This document shows, one piece after another, positions 56,417-64,000 of a stretch of DNA of 64,000 nt. The stretch covers positions 1-64,000 of the forward strand of contig JAMLIH010000006.1 of the NCBI GenBank assembly GCA_023954255.1. Direction: 5' to 3'. The stretch is from Phyllobacteriaceae bacterium. Lineage in GTDB: Bacteria; Pseudomonadota; Alphaproteobacteria; Rhizobiales; Rhizobiaceae. How positions within the stretch are numbered: the stretch's first letter is position 1; each line of letters opens with the position of its first letter. Under the pieces are notes generated by a model. It ran no database searches, had not been told where the DNA came from, and saw only the letters and a list, made by a program, of their open reading frames with translations. A program made the position numbers and the translations under genes.

Positions 56417-57766
56417 ATGACGAAATCCGCTCCCCCCAAGGCCGGATCGCGAAAACCCGCGCCGCGAAGGCAGACGGCGCACACTGCCGCCTCCGCGCGG
56501 ATGACCGAATTTCCCCGCCATCCGGAACACGCCTTTGTCGTTGGCGAGATTCACTCGCGGCCGCTGCCGGAATTCGATTCCAGTCGTGTGGTGCTGCATT
56601 TCGCCTTCATGTCCGAAGGCGGCAAGTCGGTGGCGAGCGCCGTTTTTGCGCAACTGTGCCGGATGCGGGGAGAAACTGTTCCGGCTGCCGAGATGCGCTA
56701 TCATTCCATTCCCTGGGGCAGGGGGCGCCTTCGGTGGGAAAGCCACAGCGAGTTCACCACCTTTACCTTCGACGCGCCCGCGCCGCGCAGCTTTCTGGGC
56801 GATCTGCACGACCATCCCTTTGCCGCTGGTTTCATGCCGCCGGGCAGCCTGATTTCAGCGACGCGCATCGAAATCCGCGCCAACACGCCGGCCAACCGCA
56901 AGCTGCTCGACAAGTTCGATCCCGAAAGCCTCGCGGTCAACCGGCTGTCGGACGGCAAGTCCCTGCTGGCGACCGATTTCCGGCAGGATCCCAACGGAAT
57001 GACGGTTTTCCTGCTGCTGGAATCGGAGCTTGGTCCGGCCCAAATCGGCGCCTATGCCAAGATGGCAATCGAGCTTGAAACCTACCGCACCCTTGCCATG
57101 CTGGGCCTGCCGCTCGCCCGCAGCCTGTCGCAGAAACTCTCCAACATGGAGGTCGACCTGTCGCGGCTTACCGCCGAGACAAAGGATGCCTCTGCCGATG
57201 AATCGGCCGAATTGCTGGCCAAGATCAATGCAATGGCAGCCGAGCTTGAAAGCGATGCGGCAGCAAGCCTGTTCCGCTTCGGCGCCAGCCGTGCCTATGG
57301 CGGCATCGTCCAGGATCGCATCAAGGCGCTCGGCAATGATGCGCTGGCAGGCAATGTCACGCTGGGCGGCTACATCAACCGAAGCCTGCCGCCCGCGCTG
57401 CGCACCTGCGCCTCGGTGGAGGACCGGCAGGCAAATCTGTCGCGCAAGCTCGCCCGGGTAGCAAACCTGCTGCGCGCCAAGGTCGACATCGAGATCGAAA
57501 GCCAGAACCGCAACCTGCTCTCCTCGATGAACAGGCGCACACAGTTGCAACTGCGCCTGCAGCAGACCGTCGAAGGCCTGTCGGTGGCGGCAGTTTCCTA
57601 TTACGTGGTTGGCCTGTTCTACTATCTCGCCCAGGCATTCGAGAAATTCCTGCCGGCGCCGCTGACGCCGAAAATGCTGGCCGGCCTGTTCGTGCCGGTC
57701 GCAATTTTATGCATCTGGCTCGTCGTCCGCAGGATCAGAAACCACCATAGCGAATCCGCCGGATAG
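56417..57766 (+). CDS. DUF3422 family membrane protein
   Basis: 449 residues. Start at the ATG behind GGAGATAGCC; the longer frame to 56291 has no family match. HPEHAFVVGEIHSRPLP, GDLHDHPFAAGFM and TEDRQ-like CASVEDRQANLSRKLARVAN are DUF3422 landmarks. Two C-terminal helices (about 385-435) with VEGLSVAAVSYYVVGLFYYL. Function unknown. It sits between the lut and glc operons and may be under the same regulator. Confidence 0.88.
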   Translation: MTKSAPPKAGSRKPAPRRQTAHTAASARMTEFPRHPEHAFVVGEIHSRPLPEFDSSRVVLHFAFMSEGGKSVASAVFAQLCRMRGETVPAAEMRYHSIPWGRGRLRWESHSEFTTFTFDAPAPRSFLGDLHDHPFAAGFMPPGSLISATRIEIRANTPANRKLLDKFDPESLAVNRLSDGKSLLATDFRQDPNGMTVFLLLESELGPAQIGAYAKMAIELETYRTLAMLGLPLARSLSQKLSNMEVDLSRLTAETKDASADESAELLAKINAMAAELESDAAASLFRFGASRAYGGIVQDRIKALGNDALAGNVTLGGYINRSLPPALRTCASVEDRQANLSRKLARVANLLRAKVDIEIESQNRNLLSSMNRRTQLQLRLQQTVEGLSVAAVSYYVVGLFYYLAQAFEKFLPAPLTPKMLAGLFVPVAILCIWLVVRRIRNHHSESAG

Positions 57767-57827
57767 GCCTTTTCGCCGCACGAAACGCCAGCGGTACCGG
57801 CACATGTTGGCAGGCATCTTGCCTTAT

Positions 57828-57846
57828 TGGTAAAAATTATTTACCA
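57828..57846. promoter_or_regulatory. GntR/FadR-type operator before glcDEF
   Basis: TGGTAAAAATTATTTACCA: perfect 7-bp arms TGGTAAA / TTTACCA around AATTA, 42 bases before the glcD ATG. Shares the TGGT-N11-ACCA frame with the site at 56222. Confidence 0.7.
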
Positions 57847-57887
57847 TTCCTCCATTCTGGTTTGGTGACAACCGTGAGGAGGGCGTG

Positions 57888-59351
57888 ATGTCGCTCGTCG
57901 AGATGCCGAAAGCCGATGGCGCGATCCTGTCGCGCAAACCCGAAATCGTCGCAGCGCTTCAGTCCGCGATCGGCAAGGATGGCGTTATCCACGATCCCGA
58001 AGAGACGCTTGCCTATGAATGCGATGCGCTGACCGCCTATCGCTGCCCGCCGCTGGCCGTGTGCCTGCCACGCAGCACGCACGAGGTTTCCGCGATTCTG
58101 CGCATCTGCAGCGAAATGGGCCTGCCGGTCATTCCGCGCGGTGCCGGCACCTCTTTGGCAGGTGGCGCGCTTCCCACCGCCGATTCCATCGTCATCGGGG
58201 TTGCCCGCATGAACCAGGTGCTGGAAGCCGATTACGACAACCGTTTCGTTCGGGTCCAGGCCGGCATCACCAATCTTTCCGTCAGCGGCAATGTCGCCGA
58301 AGGCGGCTTCTTCTATGCGCCCGATCCCTCCAGTCAGCTTGCCTGCGCCATTTCCGGCAACATCGCGATGAATTCCGGCGGCGCCCACTGCCTGAAATAC
58401 GGCGTGACGACCAACAACCTTCTTGGCGTGACCATGGTGATGATGGATGGCGAAGTCGTTGAGATCGGCGGTGCCCATCTCGATCCCTCAGGTCTCGATC
58501 TGCTCGGTATTATCTGCGGCTCTGAAGGACAGTTCGGGATGGTTACCGAGGCAGTGCTGAAGATCCTGCCCAAGCCGGAAGGTGCGAGGCCGATCCTGCT
58601 CGGCTTCGATGCCAACGAGGTGGCAGGCGCCTGTGTTGCCGACATCATCAAGTCGGGCGTTCTGCCGGTGGCAATGGAGTTCATGGACAATCCGGCGATC
58701 ATCGCCTGCGAGAATTTCGCTCACGCCGGTTATCCCACCGATGTTGAGGCATTGCTCATCGTCGAGGTCGAGGGATCGGAAGCCGAGATCGCCGAGCAAC
58801 TGGAAAAGATCAAGGCCATTGCCGCCCGCCACAATCCACAGGTGATGCGCGAGAGCAATTCGGCCGTCCAGTCGGATCTGATCTGGAAGGGCCGCAAGGC
58901 GGCTTTCGGCGCCATGGGCCAGATTGCCGACTACATGTGCATGGATGGCACCATCCCAACCTCCCGCCTGCCGGAGGTCCTCAGGCGCATGCAGGAAATG
59001 TCGGCCGATTACGGGCTTGGCGTCGCCAATGTGTTCCATGCCGGTGACGGCAACCTTCACCCGCTGATCCTGTTCGACGCCAACAAGCCGGGCGATCTGG
59101 AAAAATGCGAGGCATTCGGCGCCGACATTCTCAAGCTCTGTGTCGAGGTCGGCGGCTGCCTGACCGGGGAACATGGGGTCGGTATCGAAAAACGCGATCT
59201 GATGGTCCATCAGTACAACGAGGCCGATCTGGAAATTCAGATGCGGGTCAAGGATGTCTTCGACCCGAAATGGCTGCTCAATCCGGCCAAGGTCTTTCCG
59301 ATGCAGGCCAGCCATTCGCGCCGCCATGGCAACCGGCGGGAAGCGGCGTAG
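57888..59351 (+). CDS. glcD: Glycolate oxidase FAD-linked subunit GlcD
   Basis: 487 residues. AGGAGG 5 bases before this ATG decides the start over the GTG at 57885. FAD-binding PCMH domain with PRGAGTSLAGGALPT and GNIAMNSGGAHCLKYGVT; C-terminal FAD-oxidase domain ending FHAGDGNLHPLILFD, GEHGVGIEKRDLM and DPKWLLNPAKVFP. Oxidises glycolate to glyoxylate with GlcE and GlcF, on the inner membrane side. First of three tightly packed genes. Confidence 0.96.
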   Translation: MSLVEMPKADGAILSRKPEIVAALQSAIGKDGVIHDPEETLAYECDALTAYRCPPLAVCLPRSTHEVSAILRICSEMGLPVIPRGAGTSLAGGALPTADSIVIGVARMNQVLEADYDNRFVRVQAGITNLSVSGNVAEGGFFYAPDPSSQLACAISGNIAMNSGGAHCLKYGVTTNNLLGVTMVMMDGEVVEIGGAHLDPSGLDLLGIICGSEGQFGMVTEAVLKILPKPEGARPILLGFDANEVAGACVADIIKSGVLPVAMEFMDNPAIIACENFAHAGYPTDVEALLIVEVEGSEAEIAEQLEKIKAIAARHNPQVMRESNSAVQSDLIWKGRKAAFGAMGQIADYMCMDGTIPTSRLPEVLRRMQEMSADYGLGVANVFHAGDGNLHPLILFDANKPGDLEKCEAFGADILKLCVEVGGCLTGEHGVGIEKRDLMVHQYNEADLEIQMRVKDVFDPKWLLNPAKVFPMQASHSRRHGNRREAA

Positions 59352-59353
59352 TC

Positions 59354-60559
59354 ATGGCAAGCCTCCTGAAACCCGACAGTGAATCGGCGGCCAGCGAAAT
59401 CGTCCGGGAACATTTCCGCAAGTGCAAGCCGCTGCGTATCGCAGGCGGCGGAACGCGCCCTGTCGGCAATTCGGTGGATGCTGCCCAAACCCTCTCGACC
59501 GGCGGGCTATCGGGCATCACGCTCTATGAACCCGGTGCGCTCACCCTGGTGGCGGAAGCGGGCACCCTGCTTGAGACCATTGGCGATGCCCTTGCAGCCG
59601 AGGGGCAGCACCTGCCTTTCGAGCCGGCCGACTACCGCGCCCTGCTGGGCACCAGGGGCAATTCCACCATTGGCGGCGTGGTCGCTGCCGGGGTTTCCGG
59701 CCCCCGTCGCATTCAGGCAGGCAGCACCCGGGACAGTCTGATCGGCGTGCGGTTTGTCTCCGGCGAAGGGGAGATCATCAAGAATGGCGGCCGGGTGATG
59801 AAGAACGTCACCGGCTATGACCTCGTCAAGCTGATGTGCGGCAGCCATGGCACGCTCGGCATTCTGACCGAGGTCTCGTTCAAGCTTTTGCCCAGACCGC
59901 AGGCAACCGGCACGGTGATGGTTACAGGCCTCGATGACCGCGCGGCGGTGACGGCTCTCCTGAAGGCGCTGGGTTCGCCCTTCGATGTTACTGGCGCTGC
60001 CCATCTTCAGAAAGGCGAAGACGGCAAACCGCTCACCCTGATTCGTTGCGAGGGGCTGCCGGAATCGGTCGGCTACAGATCCGGCAGGCTCAAGGACATG
60101 CTGGCTCCCCTGCTGCCGGCTTCTGCGGAACTGGCAATCGAAAGCGACCCGGCAAGGAACGCCGGCATCTGGAAACAGGTTCGGGATGTGGAGCCTTTCG
60201 CCGCCCGCAAGGGGGGCGTCTGGCGGCTGTCGGTGAAACCTTCGGACGGGCCGGATGTCGTCAGCGAAATTGCCGGCAAGCTCGGTTGCGAAGCCCTGTA
60301 CGATTGGGGCGGCGGGCTGGTCTGGCTGCTTGCCGATGCGGCGGATGGGGAAGCGGCAGCCGTCATCCGCGGCGCGGTTGATGCCTGTGGCGGCCACGCA
60401 ACCCTGTTCCGGCACAACACACCGGGCAATGGCAGCGTCGAAACCTTCCATCCCGAACAGCCGCGCATAGCGGCGATATCCCAGAACCTGCGGCGGCAAT
60501 TCGACCCCGCCGGCATTCTCAATCCGGGCCTGATGAGCCGGGTGTCGGAACAGGCATAA
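59354..60559 (+). CDS. glcE: Glycolate oxidase FAD-binding subunit GlcE
   Basis: 401 residues. Begins 2 bases after the glcD stop (frame open further upstream inside glcD, ignored). RIAGGGTRPVGNS, YEPGALTLVAEAGTLLETI, LGTRGNSTIGGVVAAGVSGP, GGRVMKNVTGYDLVKLMCGS mark the PCMH FAD fold of GlcE. C-terminus ends RRQFDPAGILNPG. Followed 2 bases later by glcF. Confidence 0.95.
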   Translation: MASLLKPDSESAASEIVREHFRKCKPLRIAGGGTRPVGNSVDAAQTLSTGGLSGITLYEPGALTLVAEAGTLLETIGDALAAEGQHLPFEPADYRALLGTRGNSTIGGVVAAGVSGPRRIQAGSTRDSLIGVRFVSGEGEIIKNGGRVMKNVTGYDLVKLMCGSHGTLGILTEVSFKLLPRPQATGTVMVTGLDDRAAVTALLKALGSPFDVTGAAHLQKGEDGKPLTLIRCEGLPESVGYRSGRLKDMLAPLLPASAELAIESDPARNAGIWKQVRDVEPFAARKGGVWRLSVKPSDGPDVVSEIAGKLGCEALYDWGGGLVWLLADAADGEAAAVIRGAVDACGGHATLFRHNTPGNGSVETFHPEQPRIAAISQNLRRQFDPAGILNPGLMSRVSEQA

Positions 60560-60561
60560 CG

Positions 60562-61905
60562 ATGCAGACCAGTTTTACCGAGGAACAGCTGAAGGACGCA
60601 GCCATCGCCCACAGCGAGAAGATTCTGCGCAAATGCGTCCATTGCGGCTTCTGCACGGCAACATGCCCAACCTATCTGACGCTGGGCGATGAACTCGACA
60701 GCCCGCGCGGACGCATCTACCTGATCAAGGACATGCTGGAAAACAACCGTCCGGCCGACGACCGTACGGTCAAACACATCGACCGCTGCCTTTCCTGTCT
60801 CGCCTGCATGACGACCTGCCCGTCCGGCGTCCACTACATGCATCTGGTCGACCATGCCCGTGCCTATATCCAGCAGACCTACAAGCGGCCATTGATCGAC
60901 CGTCTCTACCGCTGGATGCTGGCGCAGGTGCTGCCGTATCCGGGGCGTTTTCGCCTTGCGCTTTCTGCGGCCCGTCTCGGCAAGCCCTTTGCCGGCGTGC
61001 TGAAATCCCTTCCGGGTGGAAAACCGATGGCGGCCATGCTGGCGCTGGCGCCCTCCGGGCTGCCGAAGCCGGACCGGCAGTTGAAGAATTCCCGTCATGC
61101 ACCGCTGGGTGCCGGCGGCAGGGGCAGGGTGGTCGTGATGCAGGGCTGCGCCCAGCGGGTGCTGGATCCGGCGATCAACCTCGCCACGATCAGCCTGCTG
61201 ACCAGATTGGGTTATGAGGTGCTGACCCCGCCCGCAGAAGGCTGCTGCGGCGCGCTGGTTCATCACATGGGCCGCGAGCACGAATCCCATTCCGCCGCAA
61301 AACGCAACATCGATGCCTGGCTGGATGAGGCGGAAAAGGGCGGGCTCGATGCCATCATCATCACCACGTCGGGCTGCGGTACGACGGTGAAGGATTACGG
61401 CCACATGCTGCGGGACGATGCGGCCTATGGTGCCAGGGCAGCCCGGGTCTCGGCGCTGGCGAAAGACATTACCGAATTTCTGACGGAAGCCGGCCTGCCT
61501 CAGAGCACGGCCGGAAACGGCATCCGCCTGGCTTATCATTCGGCCTGTTCCATGCAGCATGGCCAGAAGATCACTGTCCAGCCGAAGAAACTGCTCGCCG
61601 ATGCGGGCTTTGAAGTCGCCGATGTACCGGAAGGCCATTTGTGCTGCGGTTCAGCCGGAACCTACAACATTCTGCAGCCGGAGATCGCAGCGCGGCTGAA
61701 AGCGCGCAAGGTTGCCAATATCGAACGGGTGAAGCCGCAACTCATCGCTGCGGGCAATATCGGTTGCATCACCCAGATCGCTGGCGGCACGGACATTCCC
61801 ATCCTGCATACGGTCGAACTGCTCAACTGGGCCCATGGCGGGACGATGCCGCAAGCGCTGAAAAGCCTGAAAAGCGGCTCCGCCGTGCCGGAGGCAGCCG
61901 AATAG
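60562..61905 (+). CDS. glcF: Glycolate oxidase iron-sulfur subunit GlcF
   Basis: 447 residues. Two 4Fe-4S motifs: CVHCGFCTATCPTY and CLSCLACMTTCPSG; two CCG domains: EGCCGALVHHMG and HLCCGSAGTYNI. Passes electrons from GlcD/E to the quinone pool. Last gene of the operon, followed by a strong terminator. Confidence 0.96.
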   Translation: MQTSFTEEQLKDAAIAHSEKILRKCVHCGFCTATCPTYLTLGDELDSPRGRIYLIKDMLENNRPADDRTVKHIDRCLSCLACMTTCPSGVHYMHLVDHARAYIQQTYKRPLIDRLYRWMLAQVLPYPGRFRLALSAARLGKPFAGVLKSLPGGKPMAAMLALAPSGLPKPDRQLKNSRHAPLGAGGRGRVVVMQGCAQRVLDPAINLATISLLTRLGYEVLTPPAEGCCGALVHHMGREHESHSAAKRNIDAWLDEAEKGGLDAIIITTSGCGTTVKDYGHMLRDDAAYGARAARVSALAKDITEFLTEAGLPQSTAGNGIRLAYHSACSMQHGQKITVQPKKLLADAGFEVADVPEGHLCCGSAGTYNILQPEIAARLKARKVANIERVKPQLIAAGNIGCITQIAGGTDIPILHTVELLNWAHGGTMPQALKSLKSGSAVPEAAE

Positions 61906-61927
61906 GTCCCCTTGGGAGATTGTCATG

Positions 61928-61961
61928 AAAAGCCGCCAGGATTGCTCCTGGCGGGCTTTTT
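61928..61961. terminator. Strong bidirectional terminator after glcF
   Basis: Stem AAAAGCC-GCCAGGA / TCCTGGC-G-GGCTTTT with loop TTGC and one bulged G, followed by TC on the plus strand; the A-run on the other side serves the convergent L,D-transpeptidase gene. Confidence 0.85.
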
Positions 61962-61996
61962 CAATTGGTCCCGGTCGCCTCTGCGGCGTCAGTCGA

Positions 61997-62728
61997 TCAG
62001 CCGTTGCCGAAAATGGCGGCCAGCGGATTCTTCGGCGCGTTGATGTAGGGGGTTGCGTCCTCACCCGGGCCGATGACGATCACCTTGGTGCCGATATCCA
62101 CGCGCTCGTAGAGATCCTCCACATCCTGGTTCATCATGCGGATGCAGCCGGAGGAAAGGTTGAGGCCGATCGACCACGGCTGGTTGGTGCCGTGGATGCG
62201 GTACAGCGTGTCCTGCTTGCCCTTGTAGAGATACATGGCACGCGCGCCGAGCGGATTTTCAGGCCCGCCTTCCATGCGCGGTGGCAGCTCGCGGCCGTTT
62301 TCCCGCTCACGTTGGATCATCTCCTGCGGCGGAATCCATACCGGCCATTCGGTCTTTCTGCGGATGGCGACCTCGCCATTCCAGCCGAAGCCCTCGCGGC
62401 CGACACCGACGCCGTAGCGAATGGCCTTGTTCCTGCCGGTGATGTAGTACAGGAATTTCTCGTCGGTATGGATAACAACCGTACCGGGCTCCTGCGATGT
62501 GTTGATGTTTACATTGCGCCGCTTGAACTTGGCGGGAACCTTGCGCTGGTCGAGGCGCAGCCTGACCGGTTCGCCTTCCACCCATCGCCGCGTGGCAGTA
62601 TCGAAATACCGTGCCTCGGCATCGCTGCTTTTCAGCGTGCCTGTTCCAAGAATGGTTCCTACTGCCAGTGCGGTTACGAAGCTTCTCCTCGTAAGCATCT
62701 TTTTTCCCATTTGGCTGTGAGTTTGCAT
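61997..62728 (-). CDS. L,D-transpeptidase (YkuD domain), first copy
   Basis: 243 residues. Start supported by GGAGG 5 bases before the ATG. N-terminal signal segment with LTRRSFVTALAVGTILG, possibly Tat-like. YkuD catalytic motif: YRIHGTNQPWSIGLNLSSGC followed by IRMMNQDVEDLY, with catalytic H and C present. Cross-links peptidoglycan stems or attaches proteins to them. Close paralogue of the next gene upstream (62945-63745). Confidence 0.92.
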   Translation of the reverse strand: MQTHSQMGKKMLTRRSFVTALAVGTILGTGTLKSSDAEARYFDTATRRWVEGEPVRLRLDQRKVPAKFKRRNVNINTSQEPGTVVIHTDEKFLYYITGRNKAIRYGVGVGREGFGWNGEVAIRRKTEWPVWIPPQEMIQRERENGRELPPRMEGGPENPLGARAMYLYKGKQDTLYRIHGTNQPWSIGLNLSSGCIRMMNQDVEDLYERVDIGTKVIVIGPGEDATPYINAPKNPLAAIFGNG

Positions 62729-62850
62729 TGGTGCCTCCTGGCACGCCCCGCCTCACTTTACGGATGCCTGTAGGAAATTCAAGGGGTTACACCCGGCAAA
62801 TGGGATTCCGTTTCCCGATTCTGTCAGGAAATAAGGATGTGTTGAAATTT

Positions 62851-62882
62851 CGCAACATTACCGAGAATCCGGCAATGTTGCG
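62851..62882. other. Palindromic hairpin between the two L,D-transpeptidase genes
   Basis: CGCAACATT (62851-62859) and AATGTTGCG (62874-62882), with an inner CCG/CGG pairing and loop AGAATC. No T-run follows on either strand, so an operator or attenuator is as likely as a terminator. The surrounding 216-base gap shows no gene. Confidence 0.5.
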
Positions 62883-62944
62883 ATAACATATTGAAAAAAG
62901 GGCGAATATGCGGCGGCAATGCCTGCTCCACCGCTGTTTTCGGG

Positions 62945-63745
62945 TTATTGCACCACAACCCTGGTGCCGACGCCCACCCGCGCATAAAGCTCGGTCACGT
63001 CTTCGTTACGCATCCGGATGCACCCGGAAGAAACAGCACCGCCGATCGTCCAGGGCTGGTTCGTGCCGTGGATTCGGTACAGCGTGCTGCCGAGATAAAG
63101 CGCCCGGGCGCCGAGCGGGTTGGCAGGGCCGCCTTCCATCACGACGGGCAGTTCGCGCCCTTTCTTTCTTTCGCGGATGCGCATTTCCTCCGGCGGGCGC
63201 CATTCCGGCCACTCGGCCTTGCGGGTGATCTTCTCAGTGCCCGACCAGGCAAAGCCCTCGCGGCCGACGCCGACGCCGTAACGGGTCGCCTGGCCGCCTT
63301 CCTCAACGAGGTAGAGATAGCGCCCCACCGTATCGATGACGATCGTTCCGGGCTTTTCGCTGCTGGCATAGGCAACGCGCTGCGGCAGGTATTTCGGGTC
63401 GATACCGTCATCCGCCTTTTTCGGCAGTGAGGCGGGCTGCGGCGCTGGCTGGGGTGCGGCGCGGGTTACAGCTTGCGGCACCTGACGCACGGCGGGGCGG
63501 AACGCGACCCGTTTCATCTGCTTCTTTTTCTGCTGCTCACGGTAGAGCTGCAGGGCAGTGGCGTTGCGCTGCATCGTTTTCTGGTACTGCTCGCGGTTGG
63601 TGAGTTGCAGCAGCCACGGCGAGGCGAGATCGCCCGAAAGCACGGTTGCCGGTGGCGGGGTGTAACGCGACTGCGCATATGCCGGAAGTGAAAGGGCCAG
63701 GGAAACCGCAATGCCCGCAGAAGCGGCCAGGAATATCTTGCGCAT
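62945..63745 (-). CDS. L,D-transpeptidase (YkuD domain), second copy
   Basis: 266 residues. Signal peptide MRKIFLAASAGIAVSLALSL ending PAYA; a basic, Gln-rich linker (about 45-110); YkuD domain with YRIHGTNQPWTIGGAVSSGC and IRMRNEDVTELY. Differs from its neighbour in the linker and lipid-independent signal. Likely exported to the periplasm to form 3-3 cross-links. Confidence 0.92.
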   Translation of the reverse strand: MRKIFLAASAGIAVSLALSLPAYAQSRYTPPPATVLSGDLASPWLLQLTNREQYQKTMQRNATALQLYREQQKKKQMKRVAFRPAVRQVPQAVTRAAPQPAPQPASLPKKADDGIDPKYLPQRVAYASSEKPGTIVIDTVGRYLYLVEEGGQATRYGVGVGREGFAWSGTEKITRKAEWPEWRPPEEMRIRERKKGRELPVVMEGGPANPLGARALYLGSTLYRIHGTNQPWTIGGAVSSGCIRMRNEDVTELYARVGVGTRVVVQ

Positions 63746-63933
63746 CGTTTACTCGCTACTCAATTGCACAGAACTCGAATACCAGGCCCGCAATACCGCT
63801 TGGGAGCCCGTTTCTCGGCAATCCTGCGCTGCCATGGCAACGGAATGGTAAAGATGAACGCGAAAGCTAAAACTGTCTCGATTCTTGGTAACCGGGAGGT
63901 TTAGCGGCAGGGTTAGCGGAGGGTTAACGAACC

Positions 63934-64000
63934 CTATTCCACCTCGAATGCGGCACAGAACGTGTTGCCGGTGGCGAAGTTGCGCACGCACAGCGTATAG
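63934..64000 (-). CDS. C-terminal end of a gene cut by the window edge
   Basis: Minus-strand frame open from the window edge to TAG at 63936-63934, encoding ...YTLCVRNFATGNTFCAAFEVE. Two cysteines and a hydrophobic end suggest a small exported protein, but 21 residues do not allow naming. Could be a chance frame. Confidence 0.4.
   Translation of the reverse strand, partial: YTLCVRNFATGNTFCAAFEVE

Overview
The window looks like a chromosomal segment of an alphaproteobacterium of the order Hyphomicrobiales (Rhizobiales). The evidence is high G+C, an L21 protein with a long Ala/Lys-rich tail and helix-hairpin-helix end, a TIGR02302-type Gln-rich membrane protein, plant-type glutamate-cysteine ligase, the pstSCAB-phoU-phoB order, and CtrA-like TTAA-N7-TTAA boxes. 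No prophage, transposase, CRISPR array or rRNA operon is visible. Genus is not assignable by eye.

Layout. 1-3.8 kb: end of an RND efflux adaptor and its permease; the first ~2 kb is richer in G+C than the rest. 3.9-11.5 kb: phosphate regulon phoR-pstSCAB-phoU-phoB with a near-perfect PHO box before pstS. 11.6-16.9 kb: pirin-like protein, TIGR02302 envelope protein, TadG/vWA protein. 16.9-17.7 kb: a non-coding island with a putative anti-Shine-Dalgarno small RNA (three hairpins with CCTCCC loops), a convergent 25-codon ORF with a Shine-Dalgarno region complementary to the 16S rRNA tail, and a second candidate sRNA. 17.7-31 kb: lipase-like secreted protein, then a long minus-strand housekeeping block (rppH, deacetylase, ctpA, envC, rlmH, rsfS, nadD, proA, proB, obgE, GNAT, rpmA, rplU). 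proA carries a one-base frameshift. 31.0-31.3 kb: a duplicated 72-bp sequence and two broken pieces of a serine tRNA gene. 31.3-37.3 kb: surface-polysaccharide genes. 37.5-51.5 kb: NnrU-like protein, a beta-hydroxyacid dehydrogenase, low-affinity phosphate permease, Nudix, xseA, class V aminotransferase, a two-gene ABC exporter with a damaged permease, a ureohydrolase, DUF937 and PilZ proteins, gshA and rsmE. 51.5-51.8 kb: a palindromic intergenic element. 51.8-61.9 kb: L-lactate utilisation (lutABC) with a FadR-type regulator, DUF3422, and glycolate oxidase glcDEF. 62-63.7 kb: two L,D-transpeptidases. The right edge cuts a gene.

How parts work together. The Pst system, PhoU, PhoR and PhoB form the high-affinity phosphate uptake and sensing unit, and the Pit-type permease at 39-40.7 kb is the low-affinity counterpart. 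The lut and glc operons oxidise two 2-hydroxyacids. They probably share the GntR/FadR-type regulator, because similar 19-bp TGGT-N11-ACCA palindromes lie before the regulator gene and before glcD. EnvC, CtpA, the two L,D-transpeptidases and TIGR02302 act on the envelope.

The best candidate for something new is the 16.9-17.7 kb island. Two conserved genes (proA and the ABC permease) carry small indels, so assembly error must be considered before calling them pseudogenes.
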